In this document: positions 1 through 5,597 of the stretch, one piece after another
Position numbering within the stretch: position 1 is the first letter of the stretch
Layout: each line of letters begins with the position of its first letter
Source of the DNA: an uncultured Lachnospiraceae bacterium
GTDB lineage: Bacteria; Bacillota; Clostridia; Lachnospirales; Lachnospiraceae
Length of the DNA: 8,074 nt
Direction of reading: 5' to 3'
NCBI GenBank assembly: GCA_902772565.1
Contig: CACYBJ010000101.1
Coordinates: 1 to 8,074, forward strand
Translations under genes and position numbers: made by a program
Notes under the pieces: model-generated
The model's input: the letters and a program-made list of their open reading frames with translations, nothing else
Database searches by the model: none
What the model was told of the DNA's origin: nothing

Positions 1-735
1 ATGAATACCATATCCGAATACGTGCTTAACAACATTGCAGAAGGCGGAACAATCTATATCCTCGGCGGTAACGGTGCTGTATCGGATGCATTTGCAGAAA
101 GCCTTGGAGACGCCAAAGTTGTACGTCTTTCTGGTAAAGACAGATATGAAACCAACTTACTTATTCTTGAAGAAGCAGGTATTGAGGACGGCGAAGACAT
201 ACTCGTATGTAACGGTCAGAGCTTTGCTGATTCCATCAGTGCTTCCGCATCAGGAAAGGCAATCCTTCTTGTTGCAGGAAACAGAATTCTTAGCGAAGAT
301 CCTCATAACCAGGATGCATTCCTTAAGAATCTCGGCGGTTCTCATGATTTCTATATTATCGGTGGTACAGGCGTTGTAACCGATGACGTTGCAACTGCAC
401 TTGCCGAATACGATATGGGCGATGTAAAGAGAATTGCAGGAAATACTAGATATGAAACATCTGTAGCAATTCTTAATGCATTCTATGAGAATCCTAAAAC
501 TGTAACATTAGTATATGCTGAAAACTTCCCTGACGGACTTTCAGCAGGTCCTGTGGCATATGCATACGGAGAGCCTATTGTTCTTGCCAATAACAGCAAT
601 AAAGCAATTGCAATCCTTCAGGAAAGCCTTAACGGAGCACTTGATAATGTTACAAGAGTTAATGTGTTTGGTGGTGAAAAACTTATCAGTGATGAATCCG
701 CATACAAGATCGTCGGATTCGAAAATGAAAACTAA
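1..735 (+). CDS. Cell wall binding repeat 2 (CWB2) surface protein, C-terminal part (5' end outside window)
   Basis: This reads as the C-terminal part of a surface protein built from CWB2 (PF04122-type) repeats. In Clostridioides difficile such repeats hold proteins to the cell wall non-covalently through an anionic polymer. Two nearly complete repeats are visible. The first has YILGG near residue 19, RLSGKDRYET at 42-51 and FADSIS at 75-80. The second has YIIGGTGVVTD at 118-128, RIAGNTRYETS at 144-154 and FPDGLSAGPVA at 176-186. A final partial repeat (VFGG near 222) precedes the stop. The ATG at base 1 is probably an internal methionine: the sequence enters in mid-repeat, there is no signal peptide, and no ribosome binding site can be seen. 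Full-length proteins of this kind normally carry a signal peptide and often an N-terminal functional domain, both of which would lie upstream. The specific function is therefore unknown. A strong terminator follows 15 bases after the stop. Confidence 0.88.
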   Translation: MNTISEYVLNNIAEGGTIYILGGNGAVSDAFAESLGDAKVVRLSGKDRYETNLLILEEAGIEDGEDILVCNGQSFADSISASASGKAILLVAGNRILSEDPHNQDAFLKNLGGSHDFYIIGGTGVVTDDVATALAEYDMGDVKRIAGNTRYETSVAILNAFYENPKTVTLVYAENFPDGLSAGPVAYAYGEPIVLANNSNKAIAILQESLNGALDNVTRVNVFGGEKLISDESAYKIVGFENEN

Positions 736-750
736 AACTGACCTACAATT

Positions 751-791
751 GGCAGGGTCATCGGTATAACCGGTGGCCCTGCTGTTTTTTT
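751..791 (+). terminator. Strong intrinsic terminator of the CWB2 gene
   Basis: Bases 752-765 pair with 769-782 to form a 14-bp stem without mismatches, including two G-U wobbles, around a three-base ATA loop. A run of seven T (785-791) follows two bases after the stem. This is a textbook Rho-independent terminator, 15 bases after the CWB2 stop codon, and it separates that gene from the rplS transcription unit. Confidence 0.93.
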
Positions 792-914
792 GATGGTTAT
801 ATAAGATTATAATAAACAGGTCACATGGCGGAAAGAATGTATATAAAGATTAAAGATGTGAGCAAAGCCCTTTGGTTATATTCGGAAGCCATAAAAGAAT
901 ATACTAAATAATGC
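792..914. other. Intergenic stretch with no recognised gene
   Basis: This A/T-rich stretch lies between the CWB2 terminator and the rplS promoter. I see no credible reading frame with a ribosome binding site, no tRNA and no clear hairpin. A TATAAT hexamer at 808-813 has no suitable -35 partner. The gap from the CWB2 stop to the rplS start is 283 bases in total, and its downstream third is accounted for by the promoter and leader. Confidence 0.6.
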
Positions 915-943
915 TTGCATCCTTATAGTGCTTGTGTTATAAT
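915..943 (+). promoter_or_regulatory. Extended -10 sigma-A type promoter of rplS
   Basis: A TTGCAT -35 element (915-920) and a perfect TATAAT -10 element (938-943) are separated by exactly 17 bases. A TGn extension (935-937) lies directly before the -10. This is close to the vegetative sigma consensus and predicts a start of transcription near base 950, giving an rplS leader of about 69 nucleotides. A strong dedicated promoter suits a highly expressed ribosomal protein gene. Confidence 0.88.
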
Positions 944-950
944 CTTGATT

Positions 951-1000
951 CGTGAGACGCGGTGTTCCTCTGTACTTACGTAGTAAGAACATCGAAATTT
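951..1000 (+). promoter_or_regulatory. Structured 5' leader of rplS, candidate L19 autoregulatory leader
   Basis: The short leader can fold. GGTGTTC (961-967) pairs with GAACATC (987-993) with one G-U pair, and CTTAC (975-979) pairs with GTAAG (983-987) around a three-base loop. Base 987 is shared, so one pair is lost if both helices form. The hairpin ends about 14 bases before the Shine-Dalgarno. L19 leaders that let excess L19 repress its own mRNA are known in low-GC Gram-positive bacteria (Rfam L19_leader). Position and shape fit, but I matched no consensus, so the class assignment is an inference. Confidence 0.5.
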
Positions 1001-1018
1001 AAATATAGGAGGTCTACC

Positions 1019-1363
1019 ATGGATTACATTAAGAGCATCGAAGATGCACAGCTTAAGGAAAACGTAACTGAATTCGGTATCGGTGATACTATCAAGGTTT
1101 CCGCTAAGGTAAAGGAAGGAAACAGAGAAAGAGTTCAGGTTTTCGAAGGAACAGTTATTAAGAGACAGAACGGCGGAATTCACGAGACATTCACAGTTCG
1201 TAAGACATCTTACGGATGTGGTGTAGAAAAGACATGGCCGCTTCACAGCCCTTCAATCGAAAAGATCGAAGTAGTAAGACGCGGTAAAGTACGTCGTGCT
1301 AAGCTTTTCTATCTTCGTCAGAGAACAGGTAAGTCTGCACGTATCAAAGAGCAGATCAGATAA
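1019..1363 (+). CDS. rplS: 50S ribosomal protein L19 (bL19)
   Basis: The 114-residue protein has the usual length of bL19 and a recognisable family sequence: FGIGDTIKVSAKVKEG near residues 18-33, RVQVFEGTVIKRQNGG near 37-52, FTVRKTSYGCGVEKTWPLHSP near 56-76, and a basic C-terminal stretch containing RRGKVRRAKLFYLR. bL19 sits at the interface of the large and small subunits and contributes to intersubunit bridges. The ATG at 1019 is preferred over an in-frame GTG at 962. It matches the normal N-terminus (MDYIKSIED), it follows a strong AGGAGGT Shine-Dalgarno at 1007-1013 with five-base spacing, and the longer frame would start only about 12 bases after the predicted transcription start and overlap the leader hairpin. 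The gene has its own promoter and terminator. In many Firmicutes rplS closes an rpsP-rimM-trmD operon, which is not seen here. Confidence 0.98.
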   Translation: MDYIKSIEDAQLKENVTEFGIGDTIKVSAKVKEGNRERVQVFEGTVIKRQNGGIHETFTVRKTSYGCGVEKTWPLHSPSIEKIEVVRRGKVRRAKLFYLRQRTGKSARIKEQIR

Positions 1364-1382
1364 TCTGAGAACGAATGAATTT

Positions 1383-1415
1383 AAGCCACCGGTTCGTCCG
1401 GTGGTTTATTTTTTT
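1383..1415 (+). terminator. Intrinsic terminator downstream of rplS
   Basis: AAGCCACCGG (1383-1392) pairs with CCGGTGGTTT (1398-1407) in a 10-bp stem with one G-U pair and a TTCGT loop. Seven T residues (1409-1415) follow. It lies 20 bases after the rplS stop and should end most rplS transcripts. Partial read-through could feed lepB, for which no convincing promoter was found. Confidence 0.92.
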
Positions 1416-1437
1416 GCCTTTTTATGATAATATAAAT

Positions 1438-1523
1438 CTGTATGTGTATTTTGCGGATTTATGCCCGCTCACCCCGGAATCATCGGTGTCCTACATTTAT
1501 ATTTATCGCAATACACATAACAG
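1438..1523 (+). repeat. Long imperfect inverted repeat in the lepB upstream region
   Basis: The left arm (1438-1455) and right arm (1507-1523) are reverse complements: CTG with CAG, TATGTGTATT with AATACACATA, and GCG with CGC. That is 16 pairs, interrupted only by a one-base bulge (A1520) and a two-base bulge (T1451-T1452). The roughly 51 bases between the arms include a possible small inner hairpin (CACC at 1470-1473 with GGTG at 1485-1488). No T-run follows the right arm, so this is not an intrinsic terminator. It ends 25 bases before the lepB start and could be an RNA leader structure, a small RNA or a short repeat element. The sequence alone does not decide. Confidence 0.6.
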
Positions 1524-1548
1524 AAAGATTTCAAGCAGTTACTGACAA

Positions 1549-2268
1549 ATGAAAGTATTTAAGTATAAAAAAACCAAGCTGGCGGAGTTTCAGGGCTACG
1601 ATAACGAGCGCTATGACATGCTTCATGCCGAAAGAAGGGAAAAGACCAGAAAGTTTGTGATACGAACCATGTTCTGGCTCATTTCCATTCCTCTGGTCAT
1701 GATCTTTGCAGCCGTATTGTGTCTTGTTATGGTTAAGAAAACTACCATGAACAATAAATCCATGGAACCCACCCTTAACATAAACGACCGTATCGTTATC
1801 AACACTCTGTCCTATAAGATTTCTTCTCCGGACCGCTTTGATGTCATAGTAATTGATAAAAGCGATAATGAGCACAGTTATTACGATATCAAAAGAATCT
1901 ACGGTCTTCCCGGAGAAACCATACAGATCAAGGGCAGCGATATTTATATCAACGGCAAAAAAATAGAAGAAGAAATCTACGTTGAGGAAATGGAACTGGC
2001 AGGAACTGCCAAGGAACCTTTAAAATTGGGAAGCGATGAGTATTTTGTACTTGCCGATGACCGTAACGGTTCCGAAGACAGCCGCTATTCCAACTACGGA
2101 CTCGTAAAAGAAAAGGACATAGTTGGTAAGGCCTGGATCCGCCTGGGAGATTTCGGATTTATAAGCATGTTTAACAGAGCGGAAGATCATGAAGATGATG
2201 AGCCGGCAGATGCATCAGTGACACCCGGCAGTAAACAGACCAAAACACCGACACCGGCTTCGAAATAG
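1549..2268 (+). CDS. lepB: Type I signal peptidase (S26 family)
   Basis: This membrane-bound serine protease removes signal peptides from exported preproteins on the outer face of the membrane. A charged N-terminus (about 1-38) precedes one transmembrane helix (about 40-62). The catalytic serine is Ser71 in NNKSMEPTL, and the general-base lysine is Lys115 in DIKRIYGLPGE, the conserved box D. The DDRNGSEDSR motif (170-179) is the family's box E, and WIRLGDFGF closes the fold near 196-204. Its 239 residues are slightly long because of a C-terminal tail of about 28 residues (212-239), acidic and then Thr/Pro/Lys-rich, which should lie outside the cell. No Shine-Dalgarno precedes the ATG at 1549. 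Met24 (1618) also lacks one and would shorten the cytoplasmic segment. The gene heads the tight gene string and is followed by rbgA after 10 bases. Confidence 0.95.
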   Translation: MKVFKYKKTKLAEFQGYDNERYDMLHAERREKTRKFVIRTMFWLISIPLVMIFAAVLCLVMVKKTTMNNKSMEPTLNINDRIVINTLSYKISSPDRFDVIVIDKSDNEHSYYDIKRIYGLPGETIQIKGSDIYINGKKIEEEIYVEEMELAGTAKEPLKLGSDEYFVLADDRNGSEDSRYSNYGLVKEKDIVGKAWIRLGDFGFISMFNRAEDHEDDEPADASVTPGSKQTKTPTPASK

Positions 2269-2278
2269 AGAGGTTTAT

Positions 2279-3121
2279 ATGCAGTATCAGTGGTACCCCG
2301 GACACATGTCCAAAGCAAAAAGACAGATGACCGATGAGCTTAAGCTTATCGATGCCATAATAGAACTTGTTGATGCCAGAATCCCTGCATCAAGCAAAAA
2401 TCCTGACATTGAAAAAATGGCCAACGGAAAGGCCAGAGTTTTAATACTTAACAAGTATGACATGGCAGATCCAGCAGTTTCTGCCAAATGGAAGAAATAC
2501 TATGAAAGCCGCGGCTACTTTGTTGTTACGGTTAATTCCAAAAACAGAAAAGATTTTAAGATTGTTAAGGATACCATAGCCGAAAGCTGCAAGGAAAAGG
2601 TTGAAAGAAATCTTAAAAAAGGTATTAAGAACAAAACCGTGCGCGCCATGATCTGCGGAATCCCCAATGTCGGTAAATCAACATTTATCAACACTTTTGT
2701 AGGTAAAGCCAGCACAAAGACCGGTAACAAGCCGGGCGTTACTACAGGAAAGCAGTGGATAAGGATCAGCGACAATATCGATCTTTTGGACACTCCCGGT
2801 ATACTCTGGCCCAAGTTTGAGGACGAGACCACCGGCATGAGACTGGCCTTTATCGGCTCCATCAACGATAACATCCTGGTGCCTTCCGAAATGGCCTATG
2901 ATCTTATTGATGCAATAATGCCTTTGTATCCCGAGGTTATCGGCAGTTATTACGGCATTGAAACCGATTGTGATAAGTATGAAATCCTTGCCCGTATAGC
3001 TGCAAAACGCGGATGCCTTGTAAAGGGCGGAAACCCGGACCTTGAGCGCGCCGCCAGACTGTTTATAGACGATTTCAGAAGCACAAAACTGGGAAGGCTT
3101 TCACTGGAAAGTCCCGAATAA
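2279..3121 (+). CDS. rbgA: Ribosome biogenesis GTPase RbgA (YlqF)
   Basis: RbgA is a circularly permuted GTPase that promotes late steps of 50S subunit assembly, including incorporation of late-binding proteins in Bacillus subtilis. The permuted motif order is visible: G4 NKYD at 58-61, then G1 GIPNVGKS at 127-134, G2 in PGVTTG at 152-157, and G3 DTPG at 171-174. The N-terminus WYPGHMSKAKR (5-15) is a family hallmark. The C-terminal domain (about 195-280) matches the RNA-binding ANTAR-like region of the family by position and contains the GCLVKGGNPDLERAA stretch. At 280 residues the length is normal. An AGAGAGG Shine-Dalgarno (2267-2273) overlaps the lepB stop and supports the ATG at 2279. 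RbgA next to rnhB is a classic Firmicute gene pair. Confidence 0.97.
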   Translation: MQYQWYPGHMSKAKRQMTDELKLIDAIIELVDARIPASSKNPDIEKMANGKARVLILNKYDMADPAVSAKWKKYYESRGYFVVTVNSKNRKDFKIVKDTIAESCKEKVERNLKKGIKNKTVRAMICGIPNVGKSTFINTFVGKASTKTGNKPGVTTGKQWIRISDNIDLLDTPGILWPKFEDETTGMRLAFIGSINDNILVPSEMAYDLIDAIMPLYPEVIGSYYGIETDCDKYEILARIAAKRGCLVKGGNPDLERAARLFIDDFRSTKLGRLSLESPE

Positions 3122-3129
3122 AAAACAAC

Positions 3130-3885
3130 ATGAAAAGTATTTCCGAAATTAAAACCGAACTTATAAAAGATGACGAAGCGGCTCTTAAGGCCTTTGTAGA
3201 AATCTATTCATCCGATGAAAGAGACGGCGTGAAGAAGCTGGTGGCATCTGCCGAAAAAAGCCTTTTAGCCATCGAAAATGAAAAGAAAAGAATGTGGGAA
3301 ATGTTCCACTATGAAAGGCTTTATCCCGAAAAGCAGTATATTGCGGGTATAGATGAGGTGGGAAGAGGCCCTCTTGCGGGACCGGTAGTCACCTGCGCCC
3401 TTATCCTTCCGAAGGATTGTAACATTCTTCACATAAACGATTCCAAGAAGCTTTCTGCCAAAGAAAGAGACAGATTATACGATCTGCTCACCAAAGAGGC
3501 GGTTTCATATGCCATCGGAATCGAAGGCCCGGAAACCATAGATGATATTAATATTCTCCAGGCCACCATTAAGGCAATGAAGCAGGCTGTTTCTGAGCTT
3601 TCCGTAAAGCCCGATCAGCTTTTTATAGATGCAGTTAAACTGCCGGACATCGATATTGACCAACGCTCCATCATAAAAGGTGATGCCAAAAGCGCATCCA
3701 TTGCGGCAGCATCCATTGTTGCCAAGGTAACCAGGGACAGAATGATGGAAGAATATGACAAAATCTATCCCGGCTACGGCTTTGCAAGCAACAAAGGCTA
3801 TGGTTCCGCCGACCATATAAAGGCACTTAAGGAACTGGGACCCTGCGAAATACACCGCAGAAGCTTTATCGGAAACTTTATCTAG
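3130..3885 (+). CDS. rnhB: Ribonuclease HII
   Basis: RNase HII cuts the RNA strand of RNA/DNA hybrids and starts removal of single ribonucleotides embedded in DNA. The first catalytic motif, GIDEVGRGPLAG (73-84), gives Asp75 and Glu76 plus the GRG loop that senses the ribonucleotide 2'-OH. DSKKLS (104-109) follows. Asp167 in FIDAVKLP and Asp185 in KGDAKSASIAAASI complete the expected DEDD metal-binding set, and Tyr224 in NKGYGS is the conserved tyrosine. The protein has 251 residues. The N-terminal extension of about 70 residues before the catalytic core is normal for Firmicute RnhB, including YERL just before the core, and supports the ATG at 3130. No good Shine-Dalgarno precedes it. The start is eight bases after the rbgA stop, so translation is probably coupled. 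Confidence 0.97.
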   Translation: MKSISEIKTELIKDDEAALKAFVEIYSSDERDGVKKLVASAEKSLLAIENEKKRMWEMFHYERLYPEKQYIAGIDEVGRGPLAGPVVTCALILPKDCNILHINDSKKLSAKERDRLYDLLTKEAVSYAIGIEGPETIDDINILQATIKAMKQAVSELSVKPDQLFIDAVKLPDIDIDQRSIIKGDAKSASIAAASIVAKVTRDRMMEEYDKIYPGYGFASNKGYGSADHIKALKELGPCEIHRRSFIGNFI

Positions 3886-3899
3886 AGAGGTATTCCTTG
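3884..3899 (+). promoter_or_regulatory. Shine-Dalgarno that fixes the TTG start of yraN
   Basis: AGAGAGG (3884-3890) overlaps the rnhB stop codon and sits six bases before TTG at 3897. The same TAGAGAGGT string overlaps the lepB stop and serves rbgA (2266-2274). The first in-frame ATG (3924-3926, Met10) would remove the conserved N-terminal part of helix one and has no comparable site, so TTG is the better start. Confidence 0.8.
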
Positions 3900-4247
3900 A
3901 ATAAAAGAACCGTAGGAAGCCGGATGGAAGATCTGGCTGTGGATTATTTGCATAAAAACGGATACATAATCCTTGAGCGTAATTTCTATACCAGACGAGG
4001 CGAGGCAGATATTATCGCTCTCGACGGGGATATTTTGTGCTTTATCGAGGTAAAGTACAGAAAGGACGATACCTACGGTACCGCTGCCGAGGCAGTGACT
4101 GTCAGAAAGCAGATGCGCATTATTAAAACCGCCAGAGTATTTTTGTCCGGAAACGAGCGCTTTAACGACTACTCCATACGTTTTGATGTACTGGCAATTG
4201 ACGGTGACAGAATTTCCCTTATTGAAGGGGCATTTGAAGTGAATTAA
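3897..4247 (+). CDS. yraN: YraN/UPF0102 family nuclease-fold protein
   Basis: The 116-residue protein belongs to the UPF0102 (YraN) family, whose fold resembles Holliday-junction resolvases and other PD-(D/E)XK nucleases. The typical pattern is visible: GSRMEDLAVDYLHKNGY (7-23, with Glu11), ERNFYTRRGEADII (27-40, with Glu36 and Asp38), FIEVKYR (49-55, with Glu51 and Lys53) and RFDVLAID (95-102). The acidic residues and lysine fit a metal-dependent nuclease site. The biochemical role of the family is not well established, so nuclease activity is an inference from fold and motifs. The length is normal. Translation appears to start at TTG. The gene follows rnhB after 11 bases, a neighbourhood common in bacteria. 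In many genomes comM/yifB and dprA follow next, but here a DUF512 gene does. Confidence 0.93.
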   Translation: MNKRTVGSRMEDLAVDYLHKNGYIILERNFYTRRGEADIIALDGDILCFIEVKYRKDDTYGTAAEAVTVRKQMRIIKTARVFLSGNERFNDYSIRFDVLAIDGDRISLIEGAFEVN

Positions 4248-4248
4248 C

Positions 4249-5556
4249 ATGGCACATGAGCATTTTATAACCGATGTAATGATGAACAGCGTCTGCGACG
4301 AAGCAGGGGTCAAACCCGGCGATACGCTGCTTCTCATTGACGGCAGGGAAATTGAAGATGTTCTGGATTTCCGCTTCTATGAGGAGGCCGAAGAACTGAC
4401 TCTTACCCTGCGTCATAGTAACGGTGAAGTTGAAGAAGTAAATATCAGTAAGGACGAAGACGAAGAACTGGGGCTGGAATTTGCCGAGTCATTAATGGAC
4501 TGCTACAAGTCCTGCAGAAACAAGTGTGTGTTCTGCTTTATTGACCAGAATCCCCCGGGAATGCGTGAAACCATTTACTTTAAAGATGATGATTCGAGAC
4601 TATCCTTCCTTCAGGGCAATTACATAACCCTTACCAATCTCAAGGATGCGGACATTAAGAGAATCTGTTATTATCATCTGTCCCCCATGAATATTTCGGT
4701 GCATACCACCAATCCGGAGCTTCGCTGCACTATGCTAAAAAACCGCTTTGCGGGAGATGTGCTTCGGTATCTGCGGGTGCTTAATGAGCACAATATTACA
4801 ATGAACGGTCAGATAGTTCTTTGCAAGAACTACAACGACGGCGAAGAACTGGAAAGAACAATACATGACCTGACGGAGTTCATACCTAACATGCAGAGCC
4901 TGTCTGTGGTCCCTGTAGGTCTTACAAAATACAGAGAGGGCCTTGCTGAACTTCTTCCCATAGAAAAGGAAGATGCCGCAAGAACACTTGATATTATCCA
5001 CAAGTGGCAGGCCATCTGCCTTAAGCATTTCGGTATCAGATTCGTCTATGCCAGCGATGAGTTTTATATAACCGCCGGCAGGGATTTTCCGACGGAAGAG
5101 GAATACGAAGGCTATATGCAGATAGAAAACGGCGTCGGCATGGTCAGGAGCCTATTGGAAGAGGTTAAGGAAGAACTTAAAGAGCGGGAAGGTGATGACA
5201 GAGTCAGAAACTGCTCAATAGCAACTGCCCATCTTGCCTATCCTTTTATCAAACAGCTGGTGGAAGATGTAAGAGTAAAGTATCCAAATGTTACCTGTCA
5301 TGTCTACGACCTTGAGAACCGTTTCTTCGGCGAAAAGATAACCGTAGCCGGACTGCTTACCGGCGGGGACATAATAGACCAGTTAAAAGGAAAGGAACTG
5401 GGTGACAACCTGATTCTTACGGAAAGCATGTTCCGTGCGGGAGAGCGGGTTTTGCTTGATGATATGACGGCAGATGACATCCGCGATTCTTTACAAACAG
5501 GTGTGCGTATTGTAAAATCTAAAGGATATGCCTTTATTGAAGCATTGATAGACTAG
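4249..5556 (+). CDS. PDZ / radical-SAM / DUF512 protein of unknown function
   Basis: This 435-residue protein matches the DUF512 (TIGR03279-type) putative radical-SAM family. Residues about 1-65 resemble a PDZ-like domain, with AGVKPGDTLLLIDGREI at 19-35. The cluster motif is Cys89-x3-Cys93-x2-Cys96 within CRNKCVFCFIDQNPPGMR, followed by KDDDSRLSFLQGNYITLTN (112-130), both diagnostic of the family. An additional Cys85 lies four residues before the motif. Residues about 140-270 continue the radical-SAM barrel, and the C-terminal half (about 275-430) is the DUF512 region, including the GLLTGGDI segment (368-375). Binding of a [4Fe-4S] cluster and S-adenosylmethionine is expected, but the substrate is unknown. 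The ATG lies one base after the yraN stop with no strong Shine-Dalgarno, which suggests translational coupling. The protein has no signal peptide or membrane helix and should be cytoplasmic. In Clostridia it is commonly found beside der, as here. Confidence 0.93.
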   Translation: MAHEHFITDVMMNSVCDEAGVKPGDTLLLIDGREIEDVLDFRFYEEAEELTLTLRHSNGEVEEVNISKDEDEELGLEFAESLMDCYKSCRNKCVFCFIDQNPPGMRETIYFKDDDSRLSFLQGNYITLTNLKDADIKRICYYHLSPMNISVHTTNPELRCTMLKNRFAGDVLRYLRVLNEHNITMNGQIVLCKNYNDGEELERTIHDLTEFIPNMQSLSVVPVGLTKYREGLAELLPIEKEDAARTLDIIHKWQAICLKHFGIRFVYASDEFYITAGRDFPTEEEYEGYMQIENGVGMVRSLLEEVKEELKEREGDDRVRNCSIATAHLAYPFIKQLVEDVRVKYPNVTCHVYDLENRFFGEKITVAGLLTGGDIIDQLKGKELGDNLILTESMFRAGERVLLDDMTADDIRDSLQTGVRIVKSKGYAFIEALID

Positions 5557-5560
5557 AAAC

Positions 5561-5574
5561 CAAATAATTATTTG
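5561..5574. repeat. Perfect 14-bp palindrome between the DUF512 gene and der
   Basis: CAAATAATTATTTG is its own reverse complement and lies five bases after the DUF512 stop codon, 23 bases before the der start. It has no loop, so it suits binding by a dimeric protein better than forming an RNA hairpin. Being purely A/T-rich apart from its ends, it could also be chance. No convincing promoter surrounds it. Confidence 0.4.
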
Positions 5575-5597
5575 AGAGAGTGAAAGTTGAGGTTTTT

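Noticed and set aside
808..813. TATAAT hexamer as a second promoter in the CWB2-rplS gap
   Set aside because: The only TTGA-like hexamer upstream (790-795) is 12 bases away, too close for a -35, and the region 17 bases upstream is the terminator T-run.
962..1018. In-frame GTG extension of rplS by 19 residues
   Set aside because: It begins almost at the predicted transcription start, overlaps the leader hairpin and adds residues not found in L19. ATG at 1019 has a strong Shine-Dalgarno and the family N-terminus.
923..1246. Antisense reading frame over the rplS promoter and gene, 107 codons
   Set aside because: It is a shadow of the conserved rplS coding sequence, has no recognisable domain and would cover the promoter.
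1451..1503. Possible lepB promoter from TTGCGG (1451) or TATATT (1498)
   Set aside because: Neither hexamer has a partner at 16-18 base spacing, and both overlap the inverted repeat. I cannot support a promoter call.
5580..5597. GTG start for der six residues upstream of ATG 5598
   Set aside because: The purine run GAGAGA touches the GTG, leaving no spacing. ATG 5598 has TTGAGG at good distance and gives the conserved Der N-terminus.
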